Below are positions 1 through 8,932 of a stretch of 64,000 bases of DNA, one piece after another (positions within the stretch are counted from its first letter, which is position 1; every line of letters starts with the position of its first letter). The notes beneath the pieces were generated by a model. It saw only the letters and a program-made list of their open reading frames with translations. It was not told the DNA's origin and searched no databases. A program made the translations under genes and the position numbers. The stretch comes from Nocardioides marmorisolisilvae (GTDB lineage: Bacteria > Actinomycetota > Actinomycetes > Propionibacteriales > Nocardioidaceae): positions 894,247 through 958,246 of the forward strand of contig NZ_RJSG01000002.1 in the NCBI RefSeq assembly GCF_003725775.1, written 5' to 3'.

Positions 1-16
1 CCAGCCGTTCGCTACG

Positions 17-50
17 CCAGGACCCTCGTCGGAGCGAATTCAGGGTCCTG
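17..50. terminator. Perfect inverted repeat, possible terminator
   Basis: Two 10-nt arms (CCAGGACCCT at 17-26 and AGGGTCCTGG at 41-50) are perfect reverse complements with a 14-nt loop. No coding region is visible in positions 1-140. It lies outside the nearer glnA hairpin, so it may end a convergent gene beyond the window edge. Confidence 0.5.
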
Positions 51-68
51 GTGTGGCAAACGACGAAC

Positions 69-96
69 GGGCCGCCGATCCGAAGATCGACGGCCC
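69..96 (-). terminator. Hairpin terminator downstream of glnA
   Basis: The 12-nt arms GGGCCGCCGATC (69-80) and GATCGACGGCCC (85-96) pair with one mismatch around a CGAA tetraloop. It lies about 45 nt beyond the glnA stop codon. There is no clear T-tract, which is usual for actinobacterial hairpin terminators. Confidence 0.65.
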
Positions 97-100
97 GTCC

Positions 101-125
101 GGGGTTTCGACAAGCTCAACCAGCC
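101..125 (-). repeat. Dispersed TGGTTGAGC-family repeat, copy 1
   Basis: Read on the minus strand this is CTGGTTGAGCTTGTCGAAACC plus one extra C. The same core recurs near 6199, 16062 (in a gene), 26057, 35638 and 41065. It lies between the glnA stop codon and its hairpin. The adjoining bases to 140 form an imperfect inverted repeat with it. Confidence 0.75.
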
Positions 126-140
126 AGGGCTGGTGGTTGA

Positions 141-1562
141 TCAGATGTCGTAGTACAGCTCGAACTCGTGCGGGTGCGGCCGCAGCTGCACCGGCGCGAT
201 CTCCTGGGTGCGCTTGAAGTCGACCCAGGTCTCGATCAGGTCCGGCGTGAACACGTTGCCGACGGTGAGGAAGTCGCTGTCGGCCTCCAGTGCGTCGAGA
301 ACGGCGCCGAGCGAGGTCGGGACCTGAGCGATCTCGGCCATCTCGGCCGGCGGCAGCTCGTAGATGTCCTTGTCGACCGGAGCGGCCGGTTCGGTCTTGT
401 TCTTGATGCCGTCCAGGCCGGCGAGCATCAGCGCGGAGAACGCGAGGTACGGGTTCGCGGACGGGTCCGGGAACCGGGTCTCGATGCGCTTGGCCTTCGG
501 GTTGGTGCCCGTGATCGGGATACGCACCGACGCCGAGCGGTTCCGCGAGGAGTACACCAGCGAGATCGGGGCCTCGAAGCCCGGCACCAGGCGGTGGTAG
601 GAGTTCACCGTCGGGTTGGTGAACGCCAGCAGCGCCGGGGCGTGGGCCAGGATGCCGCCGATGTAGTGGCGGGCCATCTCCGAGAGGCCGCCGTAGCCGG
701 TCTCGTCGTAGAACAGGGGCTGGCCGCCGTTCCACAGCGACTGGTGCACGTGCATGCCCGAGCCGTTGTCACCGAAGATCGGCTTCGGCATGAAGGTGAC
801 CGACTTGCCCTGCTCCCAGGCGGTGTTCTTGATGATGTACTTGAACTTCATCACGTCGTCCGCGGCCTTGAGCAGCGTGTCGAAGCGGTAGTTGATCTCC
901 GCCTGGCCGGCGGTTCCGACCTCGTGGTGGGCGCGCTCGACCTGCAGGCCGACGGCCTCCAGGTTCTTGACCATGTCGGCGCGCAGGTCGCTGTAGTGGT
1001 CGTACGGCTCGACCGGGAAGTAGCCACCCTTGAGGCGGGTCTTGTAGCCCTTGTTGTCGCCGTCGTCCTTGCCGGAGTTCCACCAGCCCTCGACGGAGTC
1101 GATGTGGTAGTACCCCTCGTTCACGCCGGTGGAGTACCGGACGTTGTCGAAGATGTAGAACTCGGCCTCGGGGGCGAAGAACGCGGTGTCCGCGATGCCG
1201 GTGCTGGCGAGGTAGGCCAGCGCCTTCTTGGCGATGTTGCGCGGGTCGCGGGAGTAGGCCTCACCGGTGATCGGGTCGTGGATGAAGAAGTTCAGGTTCA
1301 GCGTCTTGGACTTGCGGAACGGGTCGATGTACGCCGTGGTCGGGTCCGGGTAGAGCTGCATGTCGGACTCGTTGATCGCCTGGAAACCGCGGATGGACGA
1401 GCCGTCGAAGCCGAGGCCGTCGTCGAACACCGACTGGTCGAAGGACGACACCGGCACGGTGAAGTGCTGCATCACGCCGGGCAGGTCGCAGAAACGGACG
1501 TCGACCATCTCGACGCCCTCGTCCTTGATGAACTTCAGCAGCTCTTCGCTGTTCTGGAACAT
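141..1562 (-). CDS. glnA: Type I glutamine synthetase
   Basis: Glutamine synthetase makes glutamine from glutamate, ammonia and ATP in the cytoplasm and is the main entry point for nitrogen. The 473-residue length is typical for the GlnA1 (GSI-beta) class. Visible motifs are DGSSIRGF near residue 55, the ATP-binding [14 protein letters not shown] segment, NRSASVRIP, and IYELPP with Tyr about 401, which corresponds to the adenylylation site of this class. The ATG start has a strong AAGGAGG ribosome site. A tandem GlnR-like operator sits about 100-135 nt upstream. The gene is divergent from an RDD protein gene, the same arrangement I recall for M. tuberculosis glnA1 and Rv2219A. Confidence 0.97.
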   Translation of the reverse strand: MFQNSEELLKFIKDEGVEMVDVRFCDLPGVMQHFTVPVSSFDQSVFDDGLGFDGSSIRGFQAINESDMQLYPDPTTAYIDPFRKSKTLNLNFFIHDPITGEAYSRDPRNIAKKALAYLASTGIADTAFFAPEAEFYIFDNVRYSTGVNEGYYHIDSVEGWWNSGKDDGDNKGYKTRLKGGYFPVEPYDHYSDLRADMVKNLEAVGLQVERAHHEVGTAGQAEINYRFDTLLKAADDVMKFKYIIKNTAWEQGKSVTFMPKPIFGDNGSGMHVHQSLWNGGQPLFYDETGYGGLSEMARHYIGGILAHAPALLAFTNPTVNSYHRLVPGFEAPISLVYSSRNRSASVRIPITGTNPKAKRIETRFPDPSANPYLAFSALMLAGLDGIKNKTEPAAPVDKDIYELPPAEMAEIAQVPTSLGAVLDALEADSDFLTVGNVFTPDLIETWVDFKRTQEIAPVQLRPHPHEFELYYDI

Positions 1563-1660
1563 TCGTCCTCCTTGGTCGCACCCGCGACCGAGATCAGGGA
1601 GTGGTGAGTGTGGGGAGGCGACGATGCGTCACCCACGAGTGGGAAGCGTACGGCGAACCG

Positions 1661-1698
1661 ATTAAACGACCGTATCCGGATTGTTTCGGCGATGTAAC
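1661..1698 (-). promoter_or_regulatory. Tandem GlnR-like operator of glnA
   Basis: On the minus strand the sequence reads GTTAC-N6-GAAAC, then 6 nt, then GATAC-N6-TTAAT (1683-1698 and 1661-1676). The first box matches the published actinobacterial GlnR consensus gTnAc-n6-GaAAc exactly. The second is degenerate but has the same 16-6-16 spacing reported for glnA promoters. It lies in the 200-nt gap between glnA and the divergent RDD gene, so it could affect both. GlnR itself is not in the window. Confidence 0.75.
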
Positions 1699-1750
1699 AC
1701 GTACCAGTACGCGGACCAGGGCGGTTCCCGGAAGCCCTGGGGAGGCTCGG

Positions 1751-1756
1751 TAGGGT
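1751..1756 (+). promoter_or_regulatory. -10 box for a leaderless RDD transcript
   Basis: TAGGGT ends 7 nt before the ATG at 1764. No ribosome site is visible. The same TANNNT spacing is seen before several other genes here. No clear -35 hexamer is visible. Confidence 0.4.
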
Positions 1757-1763
1757 CACGGTG

Positions 1764-2159
1764 ATGTCCGAGCCTCATGCCGCGTCCCAGCACCCGGCAA
1801 ATCACCCCGAAACAGCCTCCTGGTTGCGCCGGATCGGCGCGCTGCTGATCGACTGGATCGCCTGCTACCTGGTCGCGTTCTTCATCCTGCGCGACGTCCA
1901 GCACCCGGCGTTCGGTGCTCTCACTCTCATCGTCTTCTGCCTGGAGTCGGCGGTCGGCATCGCGTTGACCGGCTCCTCCTTCGGGCAGACCGTGCTCAAG
2001 ATCCAGGTCCGCCACCCGGACGGTCGCCCGCTGAGCCTGCTCGCGGCGTTGGGGCGCCAGCTCCTGATCTGCCTGGTGATCCCGCCGCTGGTGTTCCGCC
2101 CCGACGGTCGCGGGCTGCACGACCTGTGGACCGACTCGGGCGCCTACCCGAAGGCCTGA
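1764..2159 (+). CDS. RDD family membrane protein
   Basis: The 131-residue protein has a short polar N-terminus and then the RDD-type segment starting WLRRIGALLIDWIACYLVAFF, with a GxxxDW-type first helix and two further hydrophobic segments. RDD proteins are small multi-helix inner-membrane proteins, mostly of unknown function. I prefer the ATG at 1764 to the GTG at 1761 because a TAGGGT box sits 7 nt upstream and no ribosome site is present. It is followed after 9 nt by a lipoprotein gene on the same strand. It occupies the position of the RDD gene next to glnA1 in mycobacteria (from memory). Confidence 0.85.
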   Translation: MSEPHAASQHPANHPETASWLRRIGALLIDWIACYLVAFFILRDVQHPAFGALTLIVFCLESAVGIALTGSSFGQTVLKIQVRHPDGRPLSLLAALGRQLLICLVIPPLVFRPDGRGLHDLWTDSGAYPKA

Positions 2160-2168
2160 AGGAGAGAC

Positions 2169-2879
2169 ATGTTCCGCGTCCTGCCCCGCAATCGCGCGTT
2201 CGTAGCCGTCCTGGCGGCCGTCGCCCTGCTCGTCCCGCTGGCCGGGTGCGGCGGCAGCGACAAGCCGAAGACCGAGAACCCGGCGGCGTTCCTGAAGCGG
2301 GTGACCGCCGCGATGGCGAAGCAGCACACCGCGAAGCGGGACCTCGAGCTCGGCAGCTCGCTGAGCGCGACCGCGGTCGTCGAGTACACCGACAAGGACA
2401 CCTCGATGGCGGTGAAGATGGTCACCGGGCCGCAGACCGTGAACGTGGTGCTCGCCGACGGCGTGATGTACCTGCAGCAGACCAAGGGCAGCAAGTACCT
2501 CAAGATCGACAAGTCCGACCCGGCGCTGGGCAACCTGGCCAGCCAGCTCGGCGGGTTCGGTCCGAAGACCGCGGTGGAGAGCCTGCGGGGAGCCGTCACG
2601 AAGGTGACCCCGAAGGGCACCGAGACGATCGACGGCGTGAAGCTGGACCGGTACGTGCTCACCGTCGACACCAAGAAGGCGTCCTCGCTCTTCGGGGTGC
2701 CGGAGGGCTCGGCCAAGACCCCGGCGTCGGTGAAGTACGAGTTCTGGCTCGACGGCGACGGCCTTCTGAGGCAGGCCAAGCTGAGGGTCTCGGGGCAGAC
2801 GCTGGTGATGAAGGTGTCGGACTGGGGCAAACCGGTCACGATCACGGTGCCGCCGGCCTCACAGATCATCAAGCACTGA
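2169..2879 (+). CDS. LppX/LprG-like lipoprotein
   Basis: The 236-residue protein starts with a lipoprotein signal: basic residues, a hydrophobic core, then the lipobox LAGC with Cys about residue 26, followed by GGSDKPK. The rest resembles the LppX/LprAFG fold: a TSMAVKMVTGPQTVNVV strand region, DGVMYLQQTKGSKYLKID and a later DGVKLDRYVLTVDTKKA segment. Members of this family bind or carry lipids at the outer face of the membrane; that function is inferred here. A GGAGAG ribosome site precedes the ATG, 9 nt after the RDD gene, so the two are probably co-transcribed. Confidence 0.8.
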   Translation: MFRVLPRNRAFVAVLAAVALLVPLAGCGGSDKPKTENPAAFLKRVTAAMAKQHTAKRDLELGSSLSATAVVEYTDKDTSMAVKMVTGPQTVNVVLADGVMYLQQTKGSKYLKIDKSDPALGNLASQLGGFGPKTAVESLRGAVTKVTPKGTETIDGVKLDRYVLTVDTKKASSLFGVPEGSAKTPASVKYEFWLDGDGLLRQAKLRVSGQTLVMKVSDWGKPVTITVPPASQIIKH

Positions 2880-2885
2880 GGTAGG

Positions 2886-2964
2886 TAAGGCCCTCAGGCC
2901 CCGTATCTGAGGGGTCGGTGAGTGTGGGACTAGGCGTCCTACCCATGTGGGGAAGGGGGCCTTA
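2886..2964 (+). other. Structured intergenic segment with nested inverted repeats
   Basis: Outer arms TAAGGCCC (2886-2893) and GGGCCTTA (2957-2964) are perfect complements. Inside are CCCTCAG/CTGAGGG (2891-2897 and 2907-2913), which competes with the outer left arm, and the small palindrome TAGG-CGT-CCTA (2931-2941). The inner hairpin could terminate the lipoprotein gene. The two stems are mutually exclusive at CCC 2891-2893. Confidence 0.45.
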
Positions 2965-3020
2965 GAGACAGATTTGACGGTGTCAGCAAGCACCACCGAA
3001 TCCGTCTTGAGGAGCACGCC

Positions 3021-3230
3021 ATGCACACCATGTTCACCCCCGCCATCGCCCGCCAGATCGTCGCCGACCGGGTCCGCGACGCCGAGACCGGCCGTCGCGC
3101 CCGTCTGGTCCGGGGACGCCGATCCTCGGGTCAGGCCGGCAACACCGGTTCGGGCACCACCGAGCGCGTCGTCCGCCGCGCCCAGCGCCGTCCGGTGCTG
3201 TTCACCAGCGACATCATCGGCGCCCGCTGA
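3021..3230 (+). CDS. Small basic hypothetical protein
   Basis: I do not recognise a family. The 69-residue product begins MHTMFTPAIARQIVADRVRDAE and is very rich in Arg (RRARLVRGRRSS, RVVRRAQRRP), ending in DIIGAR. It has no membrane segment or cysteine. A GAGGAGC ribosome site lies about 6 nt before the ATG, and codon third positions are GC-rich as in real genes. It ends 58 nt before the start of the LuxR-type regulator on the same strand. The strong basic charge could mean nucleic-acid binding, but that is a guess. Confidence 0.6.
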   Translation: MHTMFTPAIARQIVADRVRDAETGRRARLVRGRRSSGQAGNTGSGTTERVVRRAQRRPVLFTSDIIGAR

Positions 3231-3288
3231 TCCGGGGCGGACGCAGATGACGTCCACCCTCCCGGCCGGCGCTGACATACTCGGCGCC

Positions 3289-6171
3289 ATGCCGCAGCGC
3301 GTCTCCGCCACCGTGATGGTCGGCCGCGACGCGCCGCTGGACACCCTGCGCGGCTCGGTCGCCGCGCTCGCGGCCACCGGCGGACGCGTGGTCGTGGTCG
3401 GCGGTGAGGCCGGCGCCGGGAAGACGCGCCTGGTCACCGAGTTCGTCGACGGGCTCGGAGAAGGCACCCGGGTCCTCCTCGGCGGTTGTCTCGAGCTCGG
3501 CGAGGCGCTGCTGCCGCTGGCGCCGCTCGCCGGCATCCTGCGCCAGCTGGGCCAGGAGCTCGGCGACGAGCAGGCGGCAGCCGAGGTCGGCCCCGAGCTG
3601 GCCGCGTTCCTGCCGGGCCGATCCGGGGGCAACGTCGAGTCGCTGTGGAGCGGCCAGGCCTCGCTGTTCGAGGCCTTCAGCGCGCTGCTGGACCGGCTCT
3701 CGTCCCAGGGGCCTCTGGTGCTGGTCCTCGAGGACCTGCACTGGGCCGACCGCTCGACCCTCGACCTGCTCACCTGGCTGAGCCGCACCGTCGTGACCTC
3801 CCCGGTGCTGCTGGTCGCGACGTACCGGTCCGACGAGATGCGCCGCTCCCACCCGCTCCGCGCCGTGCTCGCGGAGATGAGCCGGCTGCCGCAGGTCGAG
3901 CGCCTCGAGCTCGAGCCGCTCGGCGAGGCCGACGTGGTCGCGCTGCTCAACGACATCCAGGGCGATGCCCTGCCGGCGGAGCTGACCCGCCAGGTCGTCG
4001 AGCGGTCCGAGGGCAACCCGTTCTTCGCCGAGGAGCTGCTCGCCGCGGTCGGGAGCGGAAGCATGCCGCTGACCCTGCGCGACATCCTGTCCGCGCGCCT
4101 CGACAAGCTGCCCGAGCCGGCGAAGGAAGTGCTCCGCATCGCCGCCGCGGCCGGCCGTCGGGTCGACCACCGTCTGCTCGAAGTGGTCGCGTCGCTCGGT
4201 CCCGACGAGCTCGACGCCGGCCTGCGATCTGCCGTCGAGGAACAGGCGCTGGTCGCCGAGAGCGACGGGTTCCGGTTCCGTCACGCGCTGCTCCAGGAGG
4301 CTGTCCACGAGCAGCTGCTGCCGGGGGAGCGCACCCGGCTCGCGCGCTCGTTCGCCGACGCGCTGCTCGCCGATCCGTCGCTGGCCGGAGGTGGTGCCGC
4401 GGCGGTCGACGCCGAGCTCGCGCACCACGCCGCTGCCAGCCACGACCTGGACCTGGCGTTCACCTCGTTGGTCCGCGCCGGCCGACGGGCACGCTCGCTG
4501 TTCGCCTTCAACGAGGCACGTCGGCACTACCAGGGAGCCATCGAGCTGGCCGGGAAGGTCTCCGCCGACGCGGCCGCCTCGGTCCCGCCGACCTGGGAGT
4601 TGCTGCGGGCGGCGGCGTTCTGCTGCCGGCAGAGCGGCGAGCCCGCCATCGGCGTCGGACACCTGCGCCAGGCGATCTCCCTGCTCGACGAGGAGACCGA
4701 CCGCGTCGCGATCGGCGGCCTGTACGCCGAGCTCAGCGAGGGCCTCTGGATCAACGGCGAGGGCGACGAGGCGCTGGTGGCCGCTGAGGAGGGCGTGCGC
4801 CTGCTGACCGGGTACCGCACCCGCGAGGCCGCGGAGGCGTTCGGCTTCCGGGCGCGCCTGCTGATGCTGCTGGGCCGGTTCGACGAAGCGGTCGAGCCTG
4901 GTCGCCTGGGCGTCGAGATCGCCCGCGAGGTCGATGCGCCGCTGGAGCTCAGCCGTGCCGAGAACGCGCTCGGCACCTCGCTCGCCTCCTTGGGAGAGAT
5001 CGACGAAGGTCTACCGCGCCTGAAGGAAGCGATCGAGATCGGCCGCCGCAACAACATCGGCGCCGACACCGTCCGCGGCTACATCAACCTGGTCTCCAGC
5101 CTGAAGACGCCCATCGACGACGTCGCCCAGGCCGAGGTCTGGGCGCGTGAGGGGATGGCGTTCGCCAAGGAGCACGGCATCACCGGGTCGATGTGCGACT
5201 GGCTCCGCATGGAGTACGGCGACGTGCTGATCCGGCTCGGTCGGTGGGCCGAGGCCGAGGACGTGCTCACCGAGGTTCGCACCGGGTTCAGCACCGGCGT
5301 CTCGGGCTTGTACTTCGAGGTCAGTCACGGACTGCTCGCCGTCACCCAGGGCAACCTGGAGGAGGCCGAGGACCACCTGCGTCGCTCCCACGAGCTGGCG
5401 CCGATCATCCGCGACCCGCAGGCGATCGCCCCGCAGGTCGGCGTCCGGATGCTCATCGAGCTCGGCCGGGGTCGCCACGAGGTCGGGGACGCGATCGACC
5501 TTCTTGCGCCGCACATCCTCGACGCGCAGACCTACGGCCCGCTGGCGCTGACCGCCCGGGTCTGCACGGTGGCGGCGCTCGCCGGTGATCCGAGCGGGAT
5601 CACCGGGCTGCGCCGCATCCAGGAGCTTTTCGAGAAGCGGTCCGACGGCGCGAACGCCGTGCAGGCCGGCAACATCGCGGGCTGGCTCAGCGTGGTCGCC
5701 GCCGAGATCGCGCGGGCCGAGGGCAAGGACGACCCCGAGCTGTGGGCCGCAGCGCTCGCAGCGATGACCGAGCGCGTCCAGGCCGAGCACGCCCTGTACG
5801 CCGGCGTACGGCTGGCCGACGCGCTGGGGTCGGCCGATCGCCTCGACGAGGCGACCGAGCAGGCTGGGCGCACCCACCAGGCGGCGCTCGCCATCGGCGC
5901 CGTACCGCTGGCGGCCGAGGTCGAGATGCTCGCCCGCAAGCACCGGCTCAAGCTCCCGGGGATCGCGACGACCCAGGGTGCGGCCGGCCTGACCGGACGC
6001 GAGCGCGAGGTGCTGCGCCTGGTCGGTCAGGGGCGGACGAACCGCGAGATCGGCACCGAGCTGTTCATCTCCGAGAAGACAGCCAGCGTGCACGTCTCCA
6101 ACATCCTGGCGAAGCTGGGCGCGGCGAACCGCGGCGAGGCGGCCGCCATCGGCCGCGACCGGGGGATCTAG
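3289..6171 (+). CDS. LuxR-family regulator with AAA ATPase domain
   Basis: This 960-residue protein resembles the large ATP-binding LuxR (LAL/MalT-like) regulators. The N-terminal ATPase domain has Walker A GGEAGAGKTR (Lys 45) and Walker B LVLVLEDLHWAD. The middle is a long alpha-helical region with TPR-like repeats. The C-terminal 65 residues form a LuxR helix-turn-helix (LTGREREVLRLVGQGRTNREIG, then SEKTASVHVSNILAKLG). The open frame extends upstream to 2947, but that part overlaps the small gene. I chose ATG 3289, which has a CATACT box 7 nt upstream; an in-frame ATG at 3247 is an alternative. No neighbour tells what signal it senses. Confidence 0.9.
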   Translation: MPQRVSATVMVGRDAPLDTLRGSVAALAATGGRVVVVGGEAGAGKTRLVTEFVDGLGEGTRVLLGGCLELGEALLPLAPLAGILRQLGQELGDEQAAAEVGPELAAFLPGRSGGNVESLWSGQASLFEAFSALLDRLSSQGPLVLVLEDLHWADRSTLDLLTWLSRTVVTSPVLLVATYRSDEMRRSHPLRAVLAEMSRLPQVERLELEPLGEADVVALLNDIQGDALPAELTRQVVERSEGNPFFAEELLAAVGSGSMPLTLRDILSARLDKLPEPAKEVLRIAAAAGRRVDHRLLEVVASLGPDELDAGLRSAVEEQALVAESDGFRFRHALLQEAVHEQLLPGERTRLARSFADALLADPSLAGGGAAAVDAELAHHAAASHDLDLAFTSLVRAGRRARSLFAFNEARRHYQGAIELAGKVSADAAASVPPTWELLRAAAFCCRQSGEPAIGVGHLRQAISLLDEETDRVAIGGLYAELSEGLWINGEGDEALVAAEEGVRLLTGYRTREAAEAFGFRARLLMLLGRFDEAVEPGRLGVEIAREVDAPLELSRAENALGTSLASLGEIDEGLPRLKEAIEIGRRNNIGADTVRGYINLVSSLKTPIDDVAQAEVWAREGMAFAKEHGITGSMCDWLRMEYGDVLIRLGRWAEAEDVLTEVRTGFSTGVSGLYFEVSHGLLAVTQGNLEEAEDHLRRSHELAPIIRDPQAIAPQVGVRMLIELGRGRHEVGDAIDLLAPHILDAQTYGPLALTARVCTVAALAGDPSGITGLRRIQELFEKRSDGANAVQAGNIAGWLSVVAAEIARAEGKDDPELWAAALAAMTERVQAEHALYAGVRLADALGSADRLDEATEQAGRTHQAALAIGAVPLAAEVEMLARKHRLKLPGIATTQGAAGLTGREREVLRLVGQGRTNREIGTELFISEKTASVHVSNILAKLGAANRGEAAAIGRDRGI

Positions 6172-6238
6172 CGGCCGCGCAGGTTGCGCGACCCTGCGCT
6201 GGTTGAGCCTGTCGAAACCTAGCGGCCGCGCAGGTTGC
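6168..6238. repeat. 20-bp direct duplication flanking a dispersed repeat (copy 2)
   Basis: CTAGCGGCCGCGCAGGTTGC occurs at 6168-6187 and again at 6219-6238. The 31 bp between them hold CTGGTTGAGCCTGTCGAAACC (6199-6219). The first copy contains the stop codon of the LuxR regulator; the second encodes the last residues and stop of the DUF4191 gene on the other strand. Confidence 0.85.
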
Positions 6239-6914
6239 TGCGCGCACCCTTCATCGAGGTCGGCATCGGCCCCTTGGGCAGCGGGATGTTCGACCGGTTC
6301 GCGTCCAGTGCCTTGAGGCGGGCGAGGATGTCGGTCATCTGTGCGGGCTTGATGTTGCGCCCGAGCTTGCTCACGTGCCGGACCAGCTTGCGCAGCGGGA
6401 CCTCGTTCGCGCCGTCACCGACTACGACCTCGTGGATCGGGACCTCGCTGACGACGCGCTCGTGCTTGCGGCGCTGGTCGTTGAGCAGCGGACGGACCCG
6501 GTTCACGTTGCCCTCGGCGACCAGGATGATCCCGGGCGGGCCGACGACCCGGAAGACGACGTCCTGCTGCTTGGTGAACCCGATCGGGTTGGTCTCGACC
6601 TTCCAGCCGCGGCGCAGCATGCTCAGCGCGGCCACCGAGGCGCCCGGCTGACCCTCGATCGAGCTGAGCGCGGCGGTCTGGGCGCGTCGGCCGAAGACGA
6701 TGAGCACCCCGAGCGTGCCGAACAGGACGCCGAAGATGATCGGGAGGACCATGCCGCCGATCAGCAGGTAGACCAGGGCGAACCCGACGACCGCGACGAG
6801 GAGGAAGGTCCCCAGCAGGATCAGTCCGATCCGCGGGTCGGCCTTCTTGGTCATCTGGTAGCTCTGCAGGATCTGCTTGATCCTGCCGGGCTTGTTCGGG
6901 TCCTTCTCAGCCAT
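6219..6914 (-). CDS. DUF4191 membrane protein
   Basis: The 231-residue protein matches the DUF4191 family, found next to lipA and glnA1 in many actinobacteria (Rv2219 in M. tuberculosis, from memory). A charged N-terminus (MAEKDPNKPGRIKQILQSY) leads to two adjacent membrane helices at about residues 28-75. A soluble cytoplasmic part follows, with GRRAQTAALSSIEGQPGA and VVFRVVGPPGIILVAEG. The function is unknown. It lies downstream of lipA on the same strand with a 78-nt gap. Its last codons are duplicated beyond its stop codon, flanking a dispersed repeat. Confidence 0.88.
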   Translation of the reverse strand: MAEKDPNKPGRIKQILQSYQMTKKADPRIGLILLGTFLLVAVVGFALVYLLIGGMVLPIIFGVLFGTLGVLIVFGRRAQTAALSSIEGQPGASVAALSMLRRGWKVETNPIGFTKQQDVVFRVVGPPGIILVAEGNVNRVRPLLNDQRRKHERVVSEVPIHEVVVGDGANEVPLRKLVRHVSKLGRNIKPAQMTDILARLKALDANRSNIPLPKGPMPTSMKGARSNLRGR

Positions 6915-6992
6915 GAGTGGTGATGCCTTTGCTCAGTCAGGTGATTGCCGGTGGGCGACGCGCGTGGCCCACCGGTCGAGGGTAGTCGAGAC

Positions 6993-7931
6993 CTAGCTCG
7001 CGGTCTCCGCGCGGGCGTCCATCGCCTGGCGGTACAGCCGCCCGGCCCGGTAGGAGGACCGCACCAACGGCCCGGAGAGCACACCGGCGAACCCGATCTG
7101 CTCGGCCTCGGCCTGGAGCTCGACGAACTCCTCGGGCTTCACCCAGCGCTCGACGGGGTGGTGGCGCACCGAGGGGCGCAGGTACTGGGTGATGGTGACC
7201 AGCTCGCAGCCGGCGGAGTGCAGGTCGACCAGCGCCTGGCTGACCTCCTCGCGGGTCTCGCCCATGCCGAGGATCAGGTTGGACTTGGTCACCAGGCCGA
7301 ACGCCCGGGCCTGGGTCAGGACGTCGAGCGAGCGCTCGTAGCGGAAGGCCGGGCGGATCCGCTTGAAGATCCGCGGGACGGTCTCGACGTTGTGGGCCAG
7401 GACCTCGGGTCGGGACTCGAAGACCTCGGCCAGCAGGTCCGGCTCGCCGTTGAAGTCCGGGACGAGGTTCTCGACCCCGGTGCCCGGGTTCAGCTCGTGG
7501 ATGGCGCGCACCGTCTCGGCGTACAGCCAGGCGCCGCCGTCGGGCAGGTCGTCGCGCGCGACGCCGGTGATCGTGGCGTAGCGCAGCTGCATCGCCTGGA
7601 CCGACTCCGCGACCCGGCGCGGCTCGTCGCGGTCCAGCGGCTCCGGCTTGCCGGTGTCGATCTGGCAGAAGTCGCAACGCCGGGTGCACTGGTCACCGCC
7701 GATGAGGAAGGTGGCCTCGCGGTCCTCCCAGCACTCGAAGATGTTGGGGCAGCCGGCCTCCTGGCAGACCGTGTGCAGACCCTCGGACTTCACCAGCTGC
7801 TGGAGCTCGCGGTACTGCGGGCCCATCTTCGCGCGGGTCTTGATCCACTCCGGCTTGCGCTCGATCGGGGTCTCCGCGTTGCGCACCTCCAGGCGCAGCA
7901 GCTTTCGTCCTTCCGGCAGCACGTCAGTCAC
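6993..7931 (-). CDS. lipA: Lipoyl synthase
   Basis: LipA is a radical-SAM enzyme that inserts two sulfurs into protein-bound octanoyl groups to make lipoate. The 312-residue protein shows both iron-sulfur clusters: the auxiliary cluster motif [12 protein letters not shown] (C-x4-C-x5-C) and the radical-SAM motif CTRRCDFC (C-x3-C-x2-C). The family terminal RSSYRAG motif is also present near the C-terminus. The start is GTG. It works with LipB upstream; the sucB product encoded in this window is an expected target. The auxiliary cluster is consumed as sulfur source in known LipA enzymes. Confidence 0.97.
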   Translation of the reverse strand: MTDVLPEGRKLLRLEVRNAETPIERKPEWIKTRAKMGPQYRELQQLVKSEGLHTVCQEAGCPNIFECWEDREATFLIGGDQCTRRCDFCQIDTGKPEPLDRDEPRRVAESVQAMQLRYATITGVARDDLPDGGAWLYAETVRAIHELNPGTGVENLVPDFNGEPDLLAEVFESRPEVLAHNVETVPRIFKRIRPAFRYERSLDVLTQARAFGLVTKSNLILGMGETREEVSQALVDLHSAGCELVTITQYLRPSVRHHPVERWVKPEEFVELQAEAEQIGFAGVLSGPLVRSSYRAGRLYRQAMDARAETAS

Positions 7932-7972
7932 CGGACCAGCCTACGTCGTGGAGCGTGACGATCCGAACCGCG

Positions 7973-8932
7973 TCAGACGTCCTGGCGCCGGAACGCCAGG
8001 AACGACGCGGCGACCGCGACCAGCAGCAGCACCAGCAGGTAGAGCCCCGAGTCGAGGTGGCTGATGTGGGTCTGGGTGCAGCCCGGCACCAGGGACGAGC
8101 AGCCGTTGATCTCCAGCCGGGTCTCCAGCCAGCCGAAGACGTTGTTGCCCACCGACCAGCGCCCGATGTCGTCGATCGGCAGGAGCTCCACGACCAGCTC
8201 ACCGCCGATGGCGTAGGCGAACAGGACCGCCAGCGTCGCCACCGAGTGCCGGAACAGCATGGTGAGCGCGTACGCACCGAGTCCGGCCGCCATCGCCAGC
8301 ACGACGGCCCGCACCACGTGCCAGGCGATGTCGTTGACCACCGCGGAACCGTGCGGCACGTCGCGGTCGGCGGCGACCAGGTACATGGTCAGCCAGAAAC
8401 CGCCCAGGACGACCACGGCGGCGAGCCCGCTGGCGAGCGTCACCGAGATCGCCTTGGCGGCCCACACCTTGCTGCGGCGCGACTCGAAGAGCAGCTGGTT
8501 GGCGATCGAGCCCGAGGCCCAGTCCGAGCCCGCGAAGGTGCTGGCGGCGATGATGATCAGCCCGATCACCAGGATCGCCAGACCCAGGCCGTTGCCCTTC
8601 AGGGTGCCGGTGAGGTCGAGCTCCTGGCGCGGGAGGTAGCTGGCGCTGGCGGCGGCGAGCTGGTCGCGGCACTCCTGCTGGGTGGCGCCGGTGCCGAGGT
8701 AGTCCTCGGGGTTCTTCAGGCAGGTCGCCATGTCCGCACGGATGTCGGACCGGTTGGCCTCGTGCTCGGCGGCCGCCTTGGCGGTCGCGATCTCGAGCTT
8801 GCTGGGCGGGCGGGTGTCCCAGGCGGACTTGAAGGCGATGAACGCCGCCAGCAGTGCCGCCAGCAGGAGCAGCAGCGCGATCGCCCGGCGGGCGCGGTAG
8901 CGGGTGAGCTCGACCCCGACGAGGCTGATCAC
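7973..8932 (-). CDS. ABC-2 type transporter permease
   Basis: The 319-residue membrane protein has an N-terminal helix (residues 12-32), a large extracytoplasmic stretch with paired cysteines (CLKNPEDYLG, ECRDQL), then about five further helices. This is the layout of ABC-2 permeases of the NosY/CcmB-like type. It overlaps the upstream ATPase gene by 4 nt (ATGA), so the two form a coupled pair. The substrate is unknown. Sitting between lipA and lipB may be incidental, because no ABC pair is expected for lipoate synthesis. Confidence 0.85.
   Translation of the reverse strand: MISLVGVELTRYRARRAIALLLLLAALLAAFIAFKSAWDTRPPSKLEIATAKAAAEHEANRSDIRADMATCLKNPEDYLGTGATQQECRDQLAAASASYLPRQELDLTGTLKGNGLGLAILVIGLIIIAASTFAGSDWASGSIANQLLFESRRSKVWAAKAISVTLASGLAAVVVLGGFWLTMYLVAADRDVPHGSAVVNDIAWHVVRAVVLAMAAGLGAYALTMLFRHSVATLAVLFAYAIGGELVVELLPIDDIGRWSVGNNVFGWLETRLEINGCSSLVPGCTQTHISHLDSGLYLLVLLLVAVAASFLAFRRQDV

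Noticed and set aside
168..1607. 479-codon frame opposite glnA
   Set aside because: Antisense of a conserved gene. Its product is rich in Arg, Val and Gly with no motif, as is usual for shadow frames in high-GC DNA.
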